Below are positions 42,995 to 50,866 of a stretch of DNA of 56,396 nucleotides, in pieces (position 1 is the stretch's first letter; each line of letters opens with the position of its first letter). Location: assembly GCA_020724425.1 (NCBI GenBank), contig DYGY01000013.1, positions 1-56,396 on the forward strand, in the 5' to 3' direction. Below the pieces are notes generated by a model. It was not told the DNA's origin and did no database searches. It saw only the letters and a list, made by a program, of their open reading frames with translations. The stretch is from Thermaerobacter marianensis. Its GTDB lineage: Bacteria > Bacillota > Sulfobacillia > DVGY01. Both the position numbers and the translations under genes were made by a program.

Positions 42995-43423
42995 TTATAG
43001 CAGGGTTTTTCTATGTGCCTCCAAAAAGGGCTTAAAATCAAGGTATTTCATAATAGTAATCGTTTCAAAAGATATTCGTTCAGTTTCATTTTTCACATGT
43101 ATCACTCTACCACTAGTTATTATCTCATACTGCATCTCAATGGTTGCAGTATTCAGACAAAGTAGATCTATAGCTTGGCTGTTGAGGGTATTGATTAATT
43201 CATCAAGCAAGAACATCTCTGTTTTAAATTGATCTTGTTTGCTGAAACGACTATCTAGTAGAATTGCAAAGTCAATATCACTGCCAGCCTTTTCCCTATT
43301 TATAGCGAATGAACCAAAAAGATAGACAACCAAAACCTTAGAGTTCTTTTGAAATATTTCTAAGACTTCATTTTCCTTTTCTCGGTATGGAATTGTCTTG
43401 TTTGAGAATTTCTCTTCATACAT
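42995..43423 (-). CDS. MntA-like minimal nucleotidyltransferase antitoxin
   Basis: This 142-residue protein is a minimal nucleotidyltransferase. The catalytic motif GSF (37-39) followed by SDID (Asp49, Asp51) is intact, and a third acidic residue may lie in the IDLLCL segment. In MntA-HepT modules the protein adds AMP to a Tyr of HepT and silences it. Here the partner gene downstream is a HepT/TnpB chimera, so the antitoxin is orphaned. The ribosome site is weak. Upstream lies the deleted IS3 element. Codon usage is more AT-rich than in neighbouring genes, consistent with acquired DNA. Confidence 0.78.
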   Translation of the reverse strand: MYEEKFSNKTIPYREKENEVLEIFQKNSKVLVVYLFGSFAINREKAGSDIDFAILLDSRFSKQDQFKTEMFLLDELINTLNSQAIDLLCLNTATIEMQYEIITSGRVIHVKNETERISFETITIMKYLDFKPFLEAHRKTLL

Positions 43424-43602
43424 CCAAAATCACAACCTAAATATTAAGATTCCCTTATCTATTTCTCTGTTCCCAGTTGGATACGTCTTTTTATCTTATT
43501 CCCATAGTATTTTGTTTCTATTTTATCTTCATAGGGTGCCTGCACCATTCTTAGGTAAATTGGCATGCCCCCCATTTTGTCAAAAACCTCTTTACGAAGA
43601 CT

Positions 43603-43806
43603 TTATTGCTCCCTAAATTGCCTAGGTGACTTGTATCCTAAACTAGAGTGCATCCGCTCATTGAATTTAGGATATTCTCTCAAAACACCATTAATTAGAT
43701 TCATCAAATCACGTTGATCACTAGAGGTTTCTTGCTTTCTATTCTGCTGCAGCACTTGATACACCTAGTGTTTGGCACACTAATGACATAAAATACCGGC
43801 CTTCAC
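43603..43806 (-). pseudogene. IS3-family transposase OrfB remnant
   Basis: On the minus strand, the frame running into stop 43603-43605 encodes a typical integrase C-terminus, NERMHSSLGYKSPRQFREQ. Upstream, in another frame, the OrfB start is visible (YFMSLVCQTLGVSS), ending in a stop. The catalytic DDE core between the two is gone, so an internal deletion joined the ends of the gene. Confidence 0.75.
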
Positions 43807-43829
43807 TTTCCGTGACTATCTCTTTTGCT

Positions 43830-44070
43830 CCTTTGGCCCTTGCATGTTCTTGTTTTTTCAATATCTCAATCTGTAATGTGGCTTGTCCCCATGCCCTTTG
43901 CGCTTGTTTCGGTTCTTCCTCGATTCATGAAAGCATCTTTCCACTCATAGAACATGGATTAACTGATGCCATGTCTCCTACAGATCTCACCCACTGTCAT
44001 ACTAAGCCCATCTTTACCTCAGTAGTCCAACGTTTACGTTTCATGTTCTCACTCATCTCCTAGTTTCAGA
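43830..44070 (-). pseudogene. IS3-family OrfA remnant
   Basis: The start MSENMKRKRWTTEVKM is followed, after a frame change, by TVGEICRRHGIS and MFYEWKDAFMNRG, the helix-turn-helix of IS3 OrfA proteins. A further segment (LQIEILKKQEHARAKG) matches the OrfA/OrfB junction. Several frameshifts and stops show that it is dead. Confidence 0.7.
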
Positions 44071-44197
44071 ATGAGTGGATGCTTTTCCTCGGTTACTTAA
44101 GTGTCAACCTTGGGGTCAGTATAAAATTGATGCTATATCTAACTAAGGAGATACCTTATAGATTTCCCCACCAAGCTAGCACTTAGGGGTAAGAGAG

Positions 44198-44226
44198 GAG
44201 CTGCTAACCCTTATGGCTAGCAGCTC
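44198..44226 (-). terminator. Stem-loop at the end of the ugp/glpQ operon
   Basis: GAGCTGCTA pairs with TAGCAGCTC and the stop codon of the phosphodiesterase gene is inside the stem. The following bases are pyrimidine-rich (CTCTCTTA) rather than a clean T-run, so termination may be partial. Confidence 0.5.
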
Positions 44227-44914
44227 TTTCAATCTGAGCTATTTGCGGATAATCAGTGAAGATGCCACTTAGATTCCAGTCTAATAGTTCTCTAATCCTC
44301 TCTTGGTGATTAACTGTGTATGGTCTGAGGTGATAGCCCTTTTTGTTTAAGGCTAAGGCTTCTTCTTTAGGGATACAGTAATCACAGAAGTGGTAGCCTT
44401 TTGTACCGATAAGAGAGAGGTATCTCTCCACATCAGGGATGTATTCGCTAGTAATTATTGCTGTTGGCACTCCCTGAATTCTTGAGATTAGTTCATGATC
44501 AAATGAAGAGATAATGACCCTATCTGTAAGTTGATAAGTCTTGATTAGCTCTAAGACCAGTTCAACTAGGAGAAAAGAAGAGTCCTTAAGTTCAAGGTTC
44601 AAAATCAGCTGATTGCCAAGAGCCCATCGTAATACCTCTTCAAGAGAGGGTATCTTCTCTTCAGTGTGTGCTAAAGAAAAATGTGCCCCGGCACTATACT
44701 CTCTAAGCTCGGCAAAGGTATGCTGTTTAATTACTCCAGTTCCGGTGGTGGTACGGTCTAGTATCGCATCATGAATCACTATAGGAACTAGATCACCTGT
44801 TAGCTGTACATCAAGCTCGATTCCATCAATATCTAGACTGGCAGCTGCCTTGAAAGCGGCCATTGTGTTCTCTGGATATAGGCTTGATAGACCACGGTGA
44901 GCGAAAATTTGCAT
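44204..44914 (-). CDS. glpQ: Glycerophosphodiester phosphodiesterase
   Basis: GDPD-family enzyme (236 residues) that hydrolyses glycerophosphodiesters to glycerol-3-phosphate and an alcohol. HRGLSSLYPENT at the N-terminus holds the catalytic His and metal ligands, followed by DGIELDVQLT and VIHDAILDRTT with the second His. No signal peptide is seen, so it acts in the cytoplasm (UgpQ-like). It lies 20 nt after the solute-binding protein and is the last gene of the importer operon, which supports import of glycerophosphodiesters or glycerol-3-phosphate. Confidence 0.92.
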   Translation of the reverse strand: MQIFAHRGLSSLYPENTMAAFKAAASLDIDGIELDVQLTGDLVPIVIHDAILDRTTTGTGVIKQHTFAELREYSAGAHFSLAHTEEKIPSLEEVLRWALGNQLILNLELKDSSFLLVELVLELIKTYQLTDRVIISSFDHELISRIQGVPTAIITSEYIPDVERYLSLIGTKGYHFCDYCIPKEEALALNKKGYHLRPYTVNHQERIRELLDWNLSGIFTDYPQIAQIERAASHKG

Positions 44915-44934
44915 TTATAGGGAGCCTCCCCACC

Positions 44935-46284
44935 TTATTTTGTGCGGTGATATATATCTAGAGCTCTGTTAGTTAGTTCAGCAGCTTCATTTAACGCTGC
45001 TTTTGGATCCATACCCTGATACATATTTTCAAATGCTGTAACCACATACTGCCGGGCTTCTGGGAATACGGTCATTAAGGCACCTTGAGTAGCGGTTGAT
45101 TTCTTGGTTGCCTGCAACTGGTCAATTGGCACCCTCAACTGGGGATATTTTTCATGTTCTTGTTGTACTAGTGGATCATCATAAGCTTGGGGATTGATGG
45201 CAAAGTATCCGGTGTTGACATGCCATTTTGCTTGGACTGATGGAGTTTGGAGATACTTCATAAAATCCCAGGCGGCAGCTTGTTCGGCTTCAGAGATACC
45301 ATTTGCCATCCATAGGGATGCTCCACCAATGATTACGCCGTGTCTTTCAGTGTCATCCGCATAGGGGATGAAGGTAACACCGACATCAAACGGTGCATTT
45401 TCAACTAGAGCTTTGGTAGCAGCTGAAGAATCCATGTACATGGCGACCTGTCCAGCTTGGAAGGCAGCACGGGCATCATCCCAGCTCCTGCCAAAATATC
45501 CATATGTGCCTGCCAAGTGCATATCATTAATCCATTCAAAGATCTTTAAGCCTTCTGGACCATTAAAGAGTACCTCTGTGGCATCACCGGTTCTCCCGTT
45601 ATTCTCATTAACATAGTTAGCACCCTGAGTTGCTAACAACTGTTCAAAGAACCAACCATGCCCTATGGTGGAAAAGCCGTAACGGTCACTTGTAGTTAAG
45701 AGAGCTGCTATCGTGGTAATTTCATTAAAGGTTTGCGGTGGATTGTCAGGATCAAGACCAACCTCTCTAAAGGCATCTTTGTTATAGAATAGGGCCGGTG
45801 TGGATGAATTGAAAGGCATGGAATATAGCTTGCCATCAACAGTATAGTAGCTGAGGATGTTTTCCTCCAATTGAGAAAGATCATAGTTATCCCTATCAAC
45901 CCAGTCCTGGACTGGTGTAATATGACCGCTTTCAATCATATATTTTGTACCTACCTCAAAAACCTGAACAACTGCTGGAGCGTTCTTAGTTCCACCTACA
46001 GTTCTAAATTTGGTTAATAGTTCTTCATAGGAACCCTGATAGTGGGCAGTTACCTTAACCTTATCCTGAGATTTGTTGTAGTCATCCACTAGGATATTAA
46101 GCTCTTCACCAAGACTTCCACCCATGGCATGCCAGAACTCAATTTCCACTACCTCGTTCACTGGAGCTGGTTTGGGCTCAGTCTGAGCAGGACTCTCCTG
46201 AGTCTCTTTTGAACAAGCCGCTACTGTCATAACAACTAATACCAACAACAACGCTAAAGCTACTTTTTTCCAGTTCATTTTCAT
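44935..46284 (-). CDS. ugpB: ABC transporter solute-binding lipoprotein (UgpB-like)
   Basis: This extracellular family 1 solute-binding protein (449 residues) has a lipoprotein signal with lipobox VAAC near residue 24. Conserved features include IEFWHAMGGSLGEELN near the N-terminus and Trp/Tyr-rich ligand-site segments (FNSSTPALFYNKDAF, GHGWFFEQLLATQG). These resemble glycerol-3-phosphate binder UgpB, and the neighbour glpQ agrees, but maltose-like sugars cannot be excluded. GAGGAGAG precedes ATG. Confidence 0.85.
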   Translation of the reverse strand: MKMNWKKVALALLLVLVVMTVAACSKETQESPAQTEPKPAPVNEVVEIEFWHAMGGSLGEELNILVDDYNKSQDKVKVTAHYQGSYEELLTKFRTVGGTKNAPAVVQVFEVGTKYMIESGHITPVQDWVDRDNYDLSQLEENILSYYTVDGKLYSMPFNSSTPALFYNKDAFREVGLDPDNPPQTFNEITTIAALLTTSDRYGFSTIGHGWFFEQLLATQGANYVNENNGRTGDATEVLFNGPEGLKIFEWINDMHLAGTYGYFGRSWDDARAAFQAGQVAMYMDSSAATKALVENAPFDVGVTFIPYADDTERHGVIIGGASLWMANGISEAEQAAAWDFMKYLQTPSVQAKWHVNTGYFAINPQAYDDPLVQQEHEKYPQLRVPIDQLQATKKSTATQGALMTVFPEARQYVVTAFENMYQGMDPKAALNEAAELTNRALDIYHRTK

Positions 46285-46293
46285 CTCTCCTCA

Positions 46294-47106
46294 CTATTTT
46301 AGTGCACCCTGTGTTAGACCTTTCTGAAGCTGTTTCTGACTGATAAAAATTAATATCAGTGTGGGAAGAATTGCTACCACAACACCAGCCATTACCACCC
46401 CCCATTCGGTTGCTACCTCTACAGTCTGTAATTGTTTAAGTCCAATCTGGATAGTCCTCACTGAGTCATTTGTGGTAACCAACAAGGGCCATAAGTACAT
46501 GTTCCAAGTGGTTAGAAAACTATAGATACCCAGTGTGACAAGACTCATTCTTGAATAGGGTAAGACCACACGATAGAAGATCTGAAACCTAGTTAACCCT
46601 TCAATCTGAGCTGCTTCATAGAGCTCATAGGGTATGGATTTGAAATGTTGCCTTAAGAGAAATATTCCAAAGGCTGAGGCAAAAAAAGGAATCGTTAAGG
46701 CTCTATAGGAGTTGACCCAGCCTAGGTGCTGAACTGTCAAAAAATTAGATATCATGGTGGCTTCCCAAGGAATCATCAATGTTGCCAAAACGACTATAAA
46801 GAGAAAGTCTCTGCCCTTAAAAGGGATAAAGGCGAAAACATAAGCTGCCAGAGAGGCCACAGTCAATTGCCCTATAGTTACCAGAGATGAAACCACAAAA
46901 CTATTCTTCAAATAGTGGAGCAAAGGAACAGAACTAAATACCTTTTTGTAGTTATCAAAACTGAAACTTGAGGGCAACAAAGCTCGGTTGAAAACATCTT
47001 TGCCATCCATAAAACTTACTGAAACAGCATAGAGAATCGGAAAAAACAGAATTAGTGCAGATATAAATAGCAGTGCATAGATAAGGGTTGTTCTACCAGT
47101 ATTCAT
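46294..47106 (-). CDS. ugpE: ABC transporter permease (UgpE-like)
   Basis: MalG/UgpE-type permease of 270 residues with six hydrophobic helices. The cytoplasmic EAA loop that contacts the ATPase is seen as YELYEAAQIEGLTRFQIFYRV. The start overlaps the UgpA stop (ATGA), so the permeases are co-translated. It sits 9 nt before the binding-protein gene. Confidence 0.9.
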   Translation of the reverse strand: MNTGRTTLIYALLFISALILFFPILYAVSVSFMDGKDVFNRALLPSSFSFDNYKKVFSSVPLLHYLKNSFVVSSLVTIGQLTVASLAAYVFAFIPFKGRDFLFIVVLATLMIPWEATMISNFLTVQHLGWVNSYRALTIPFFASAFGIFLLRQHFKSIPYELYEAAQIEGLTRFQIFYRVVLPYSRMSLVTLGIYSFLTTWNMYLWPLLVTTNDSVRTIQIGLKQLQTVEVATEWGVVMAGVVVAILPTLILIFISQKQLQKGLTQGALK

Positions 47107-48035
47107 TGATAGTGCACCTTCTTTTCCAGAAACTTAAACTGTAGCAGTGTTAGTCCTAATACCATAAAGAAGAGGATGACGGCTCGGGCACTGGCAGTTC
47201 CAAACTGATAGTTTATGAATGCATCTTGATAGATGGCATATACAATAAGGTTGGTCGCTTCTGCTGGCCCTCCCTTGGTCAGGATATCTACTTGGCCAAA
47301 GGACTGAAAAGAGTTGATAAAGGTGATAATCAGAATGAAGAAAAGGGTTGGCGATAGCAGAGGAATAGTAATTCTGAACAACTGATAGAAATATCCGGCT
47401 CCATCAATCCTAGCACTCTCATAAAGATCCTGACTTATATTCTGCAAACCACCAAGAATAATCAGAAAAGAAAAACCGATATTCATCCAGATAGTAGTGA
47501 TGGCGATGGAAACTAGAGCCCATTTGGAGTCCAAAAGCCAGGGGATAGGCCTAATACCGAGGTACCCAAGCAGAGTATTTAACACACCAACTGTTGGATG
47601 AAAAAGAAACAACCATATTACTGCTGAAGCTGCCACACTCATACCCATGGTGGAAGTGAAGATGGTACGGAAAAAACCGATTCCTCTTAGTTTTTCATTG
47701 GCTAGTAAAGCAAGAAAGAAAGATATAAGGACAATTGAAGGCACGGTATACAGAGCAAAAAGCCAGGTAGCTTTCATGCTCTTTTTAAAGCTTGTCGAAT
47801 CAAAGAGATACAAATAGTTTTCTAGTCCCACAAACAGAGCCGCATTGCCCCTGGCATCAGTCAAAAAGAAGCTTAGGTATACAGTCTTAAACATGGGATA
47901 GAAAACAAAGACTGAGAATAGCACTATTGCTGGTGAAAGATAGAGAATACTTGTTCGCAAGTTAGCAGTCTTCTGCCAGAGGTTTTCTTTTTTTGGAACC
48001 TGATAACGCTCAATCTTCTCCATAACCTCATTCAC
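47103..48035 (-). CDS. ugpA: ABC transporter permease (UgpA-like)
   Basis: MalF/UgpA-type permease of 310 residues. Six hydrophobic helices follow a cytoplasmic N-terminus of about 25 residues. The EAA loop reads YESARIDGAGYFYQLFRI. It overlaps ugpC and ugpE by 4 nt each, forming a tightly coupled transporter operon. Confidence 0.9.
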   Translation of the reverse strand: MNEVMEKIERYQVPKKENLWQKTANLRTSILYLSPAIVLFSVFVFYPMFKTVYLSFFLTDARGNAALFVGLENYLYLFDSTSFKKSMKATWLFALYTVPSIVLISFFLALLANEKLRGIGFFRTIFTSTMGMSVAASAVIWLFLFHPTVGVLNTLLGYLGIRPIPWLLDSKWALVSIAITTIWMNIGFSFLIILGGLQNISQDLYESARIDGAGYFYQLFRITIPLLSPTLFFILIITFINSFQSFGQVDILTKGGPAEATNLIVYAIYQDAFINYQFGTASARAVILFFMVLGLTLLQFKFLEKKVHYQ

Positions 48036-49144
48036 AGAGTCTGCACCCCTTCCAAGACCGTATCCTTATTAAAGGGGCTAGAAACTACTTCTTCAGAGAT
48101 CTCATCGAAAATGAAGATTTGTTCCCTATCGATACTCAGCTCAATCGGAGAACCAGCTGTCAATTGCCATTGTCCAGGCCATTTAGCCTTCCAGATAGTA
48201 TTGTTCACATTAAAGGCTAATAGAGTTTCATTACCTAGTATCTCGACATTTAAGAGGGTGGTTCTAACTCTTCCTTGTCCGTTAGCCTGATGAATATGTT
48301 CAGGTCTGATACCAAGAGTAATGGAGCGATTCCCTATCTTTGCTAGGTCGCTTTGTGATAGCTTAATGGAAAGCTCGTTACCGGCAACTAAGCGACCGTC
48401 AATGATACTGGCTCTTGCCATATTCATTGGTGGAGAGCCGATGAATTCTGCAACAAACTTGTTGACCGGTTGGTTATAGATTTCTAAAGGTGTTCCAATC
48501 TGTTGTACCTTGCCGTCTCTTAAGACCATGATTCTATCACCCATGGTCATGGCTTCAACCTGATCATGAGTTACATAAATCATAGTCATGCCCAGTTGTT
48601 GTTGGAGTTGTCTGATTTCCACTCGCATTTGCCCTCTTAACTGTGCATCAAGGTTAGATAGAGGTTCATCCATCAGACAGATAGGTGCCTGACTCACCAC
48701 TGTTCTTGCTAGGGCAACTCTCTGCCGTTGGCCTCCTGATAACTCTCTTGGTTTGCGTTTAAGATAATCAGAAAGACCTAGCATTGTAGCTGCTTCTTGA
48801 ACTCGTCTCTTTCTTTCTTGTTTGGATATCTTTCTTACCTTAAGACCAAACATGATATTTTCTTCCACGGATAGATGGGGATATAAGGCGTAGTTTTGAA
48901 AGACCATCGAGATTTCTCGCTTGTTTGGGGGAAGATGATTGGCCAGTTTGCCCCCTAAGGACAGGGAGCCAGCAGAAATTTCTTCTAACCCGGCTAGCAT
49001 ACGTAACAACGTGCTTTTGCCACAACCTGATGGACCAACAAGAACAAAGAACTCACCGGGCCTGATACTTACCTCCACATCCTCAACTGCAAAGGACTGT
49101 TTATCATAAGTTTTAGATACTTTATCGAGCACAATCTCTCTCAT
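48032..49144 (-). CDS. ugpC: ABC transporter ATP-binding protein (UgpC/MsmK-like)
   Basis: The 370-residue ATPase has Walker A GPSGCGKST near residue 38, the signature LSGGQRQR, Walker B CLMDEPLSNLD, and a C-terminal TOBE/OB regulatory domain (GIRPEHI). This is the usual layout of carbohydrate and glycerol-3-phosphate importers. It is the first gene of the operon. AAGGAGGG precedes the ATG, and a -10 TATACT lies about 30 nt upstream. One ATPase of this type can serve several importers. Confidence 0.92.
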   Translation of the reverse strand: MREIVLDKVSKTYDKQSFAVEDVEVSIRPGEFFVLVGPSGCGKSTLLRMLAGLEEISAGSLSLGGKLANHLPPNKREISMVFQNYALYPHLSVEENIMFGLKVRKISKQERKRRVQEAATMLGLSDYLKRKPRELSGGQRQRVALARTVVSQAPICLMDEPLSNLDAQLRGQMRVEIRQLQQQLGMTMIYVTHDQVEAMTMGDRIMVLRDGKVQQIGTPLEIYNQPVNKFVAEFIGSPPMNMARASIIDGRLVAGNELSIKLSQSDLAKIGNRSITLGIRPEHIHQANGQGRVRTTLLNVEILGNETLLAFNVNNTIWKAKWPGQWQLTAGSPIELSIDREQIFIFDEISEEVVSSPFNKDTVLEGVQTL

Positions 49145-49175
49145 GTTTTCCCTCCTTGACCAATCAGTTGCTTTG

Positions 49176-49181
49176 AGTATA
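49176..49181 (-). promoter_or_regulatory. Candidate -10 of the ugp operon
   Basis: TATACT on the minus strand is preceded by TTGCAG at a rather short 15-nt spacing. It lies 31 nt upstream of the ugpC start codon. Confidence 0.4.
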
Positions 49182-49247
49182 GCAGGGCTCTGTTAACTGC
49201 AAGCAAAGGAAGGGTTAATATTTGGTAAGAAGACGTTAAGAAAGCGT

Positions 49248-49277
49248 TAAAAAAGCCGCTAACCCTTAAGGTTAGCA
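49248..49277 (-). terminator. Terminator overlapping the stop of the XRE regulator
   Basis: GCTAACC and GGTTAGC pair around TTAAG on the minus strand, followed by GGC and six T. The stop codon of the regulator is part of the stem. Confidence 0.8.
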
Positions 49278-49477
49278 GCCCGATACTCTAAAATATCTCC
49301 CGGTTGACACTCAAGTTCTCTACAGATACTCTCAAGAGTTGAGAATCTGATTGCCTTAACTTTACCTGTTTTTAGATTGGAGAGATTAGCTGGGGTAATC
49401 CCCACCCTTGTAGCTAGCTCGTTCAATGACATTTTACGATCTGCCATTACTCTATCTAATCTAACTATAATAGCCAT
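49259..49477 (-). CDS. Small Cro/C1-type transcriptional regulator (YozG-like)
   Basis: This 72-residue protein is a compact helix-turn-helix: LDRVMADRKMSLNELATRVGI followed by the recognition-helix stretch TPANLSNLKTGKVKAIRFST. It belongs with small regulators such as YozG that are encoded next to DUF2975 membrane proteins. ATG 49475-49477 is chosen because AGGAGTGA lies 5 nt upstream; a longer reading would enter the upstream gene. It follows the DUF2975 gene by 10 nt. It probably controls this promoter through the palindrome at 50127-50149. Confidence 0.88.
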   Translation of the reverse strand: MAIIVRLDRVMADRKMSLNELATRVGITPANLSNLKTGKVKAIRFSTLESICRELECQPGDILEYRAANLKG

Positions 49478-49487
49478 ACTTTCACTC

Positions 49488-50069
49488 CTAGACCGTGGAA
49501 TCATGTTCTTCCTGTAGATAACTACCATACTTAAAGATACTTGCCAACAAGAGTACCAGAAAACCGGTTATTACAGTGGAAGTATCAACAAGAGAGTAGT
49601 TGACTGTAAGGTTGGGGATATCAATTAGACCTACAGTGACTGCCAGAACATAATAGCTAGTGGCTTCTTTAGCAAAAGCAGCAAGGACTAATATCATGCC
49701 GATGATGTTAAGCCGATTGGCATTCTCTAGAGCAAAAGGATGTTCTTCTTCAACTGTTTTTAATATTTTGGTTAGCTGATAAAATACTGGTATTGCTAAT
49801 ATGGCTACTACTAGTGCTGATAGGGCTATAGCAATTAGCACTGGAGTTGCATCAATCCCTATAAGTAATTCTGGTGCAATCTCATAACCTAAGGGACCAT
49901 AAGAGATGGAGAGACTACCGGTATCTCCTGTTAGAGTGACTGTATCCGTGAAATATAACCCTATTAGGCCTAAGAGTAATATGGTAGCGGCAAGAATGCT
50001 GACCCAGAAAAGAAAGTTAAAGAATACTCTTAAGACATAAGCGAATCTCTTAAATCTATCTAAATCCAT
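49488..50069 (-). CDS. DUF2975 membrane protein
   Basis: A 193-residue protein with four hydrophobic helices (about 13-38, 70-97, 120-140 and 155-178), typical of DUF2975. Such proteins are nearly always encoded with a small YozG-type regulator, as here. One hypothesis is that the membrane protein senses a signal and affects the regulator, but no function has been established. AAAGGAG precedes the ATG. A consensus promoter and a perfect palindrome lie upstream. Confidence 0.82.
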   Translation of the reverse strand: MDLDRFKRFAYVLRVFFNFLFWVSILAATILLLGLIGLYFTDTVTLTGDTGSLSISYGPLGYEIAPELLIGIDATPVLIAIALSALVVAILAIPVFYQLTKILKTVEEEHPFALENANRLNIIGMILVLAAFAKEATSYYVLAVTVGLIDIPNLTVNYSLVDTSTVITGFLVLLLASIFKYGSYLQEEHDSTV

Positions 50070-50093
50070 TAAGATTCAGCTCCTTTCAGTTTA

Positions 50094-50122
50094 AGTTTAT
50101 GGTCCAGATTTACTATTGTCAA
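50094..50122 (-). promoter_or_regulatory. Strong sigma-A promoter of the DUF2975-regulator pair
   Basis: TTGACA (50117-50122) and TAAACT (50094-50099) are separated by exactly 17 nt on the minus strand, about 25 nt upstream of the DUF2975 start codon. Confidence 0.75.
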
Positions 50123-50126
50123 TATA

Positions 50127-50149
50127 TATTTATCGATTATCGATAAATA
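50127..50149. promoter_or_regulatory. Perfect 23-bp palindrome, candidate operator
   Basis: TATTTATCGAT and ATCGATAAATA flank a single base, giving 11-bp arms without mismatch. It begins 4 nt upstream of the -35 box of the DUF2975 promoter, a good site for an activator or autoregulator. The adjacent Cro/C1-type protein is the obvious candidate. Confidence 0.6.
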
Positions 50150-50150
50150 C

Positions 50151-50197
50151 TAAAGCAAAAAAAGACCGCTGAGATTCAACAGTCTTTTTTTGCTTTA
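50151..50197 (-). terminator. Terminator of apt with the T-run inside the stem
   Basis: AAAGCAAAAAAAGAC pairs with GTCTTTTTTTGCTTT around a 15-nt loop. The sequence is symmetric and could act in both directions; it overlaps the apt stop codon. Confidence 0.75.
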
Positions 50198-50722
50198 GTA
50201 TTTTAATAATGAGTATACGTTATAGTCACCTAGGCGTTTACGGCCTTCAAGAAAACCTAACTCAATCACATAGGCAAATGACACGACCTCGCCACCTAGT
50301 TCCTCTACTAACTCTCTGGCCGCTGTAGAGGTACCTCCAGTAGCTAAAAGATCATCAATGATAAGTACCCTATCACCTGGTTGAATCGAGTCTCTATGGA
50401 GCTCTAGAGCCGCTTTCCCATATTCCAGAGAGTAGTCTCTACGAATCTTATCTGCAGGTAGTTTACCTGGTTTTCTAACCGGTACAAAGCCAGCATTTAA
50501 GGATAGTGCTAGAGGAGCACCGAAAATAAAACCACGAGACTCCACTCCCACAATCTTTGTAATACCCTTATCAGCAAATTGGGACTTAATTTCTTGGATT
50601 ACCCAATCAAAGGCTTCAACATTACCCAACAGAGGAGTGATATCTTTAAATACGACACCTTCCACAGGAAAGTCAGGAATATCTCTGATATAGGTTTTTA
50701 CATCTTCTAATGTCATTATCAC
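50195..50722 (-). CDS. apt: Adenine phosphoribosyltransferase
   Basis: Apt salvages adenine with PRPP to give AMP. The 175-residue protein has FPVEGVVFKDITPLL near the N-terminus, GVESRGFIFGAPLA, and the PRPP-binding loop VLIIDDLLATGGT. Length is typical. GTG 50720-50722 has GGAAGG at good spacing; ATG two codons later is the alternative. It has its own promoter and terminator. No relA gene, a common neighbour, is adjacent. Confidence 0.96.
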   Translation of the reverse strand: MIMTLEDVKTYIRDIPDFPVEGVVFKDITPLLGNVEAFDWVIQEIKSQFADKGITKIVGVESRGFIFGAPLALSLNAGFVPVRKPGKLPADKIRRDYSLEYGKAALELHRDSIQPGDRVLIIDDLLATGGTSTAARELVEELGGEVVSFAYVIELGFLEGRKRLGDYNVYSLLKY

Positions 50723-50775
50723 TAGAGTTCACCTTCCTAACAAGAAAAGACATTGGTGAAATTGCCACCAGACAT

Positions 50776-50804
50776 ATTGTAAAACAAGGTAGCGGGAAAT
50801 ACAA
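50776..50804 (-). promoter_or_regulatory. Sigma-A promoter of apt
   Basis: TTGTAT (50799-50804) and TACAAT (50776-50781) are separated by 17 nt on the minus strand, 53 nt before the apt start. Confidence 0.65.
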
Positions 50805-50820
50805 ATATAAATATCGTTTT

Positions 50821-50860
50821 AGGGAAAGAAAATGGGTTTGAGGATAACCCCAAACCCATT
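50821..50860 (-). terminator. Terminator after kbl
   Basis: AATGGGTTTG pairs perfectly with CAAACCCATT around a 10-nt loop and is followed by TTCTTTCCC on the minus strand. It closes the tdh-kbl operon. Confidence 0.75.
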
Positions 50861-50866
50861 AATCTG

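Larger units (their letters stand above)
43566..44118 (-). mobile_element. Deleted IS3-family element (0.55 kb) with terminal repeats
   Basis: The ends form imperfect inverted repeats: TGCCCCCCATTTTGTCA at 43566-43582 and, on the other strand, TGACCCCAAGGTTGACA at 44102-44118. Inside are remnants of OrfA and OrfB, far short of the 1.2-1.4 kb of a full IS3 element. No target-site duplication is apparent. This accounts for most of the 780-bp stretch between mntA and the phosphodiesterase gene; the 142 bp on the mntA side holds no recognisable gene. Confidence 0.7.

Noticed and set aside
44119-44203. Short 18-codon plus-strand frame after the IS3 remnant
   Set aside because: Very short, with no ribosome site before its ATG and no recognisable product.
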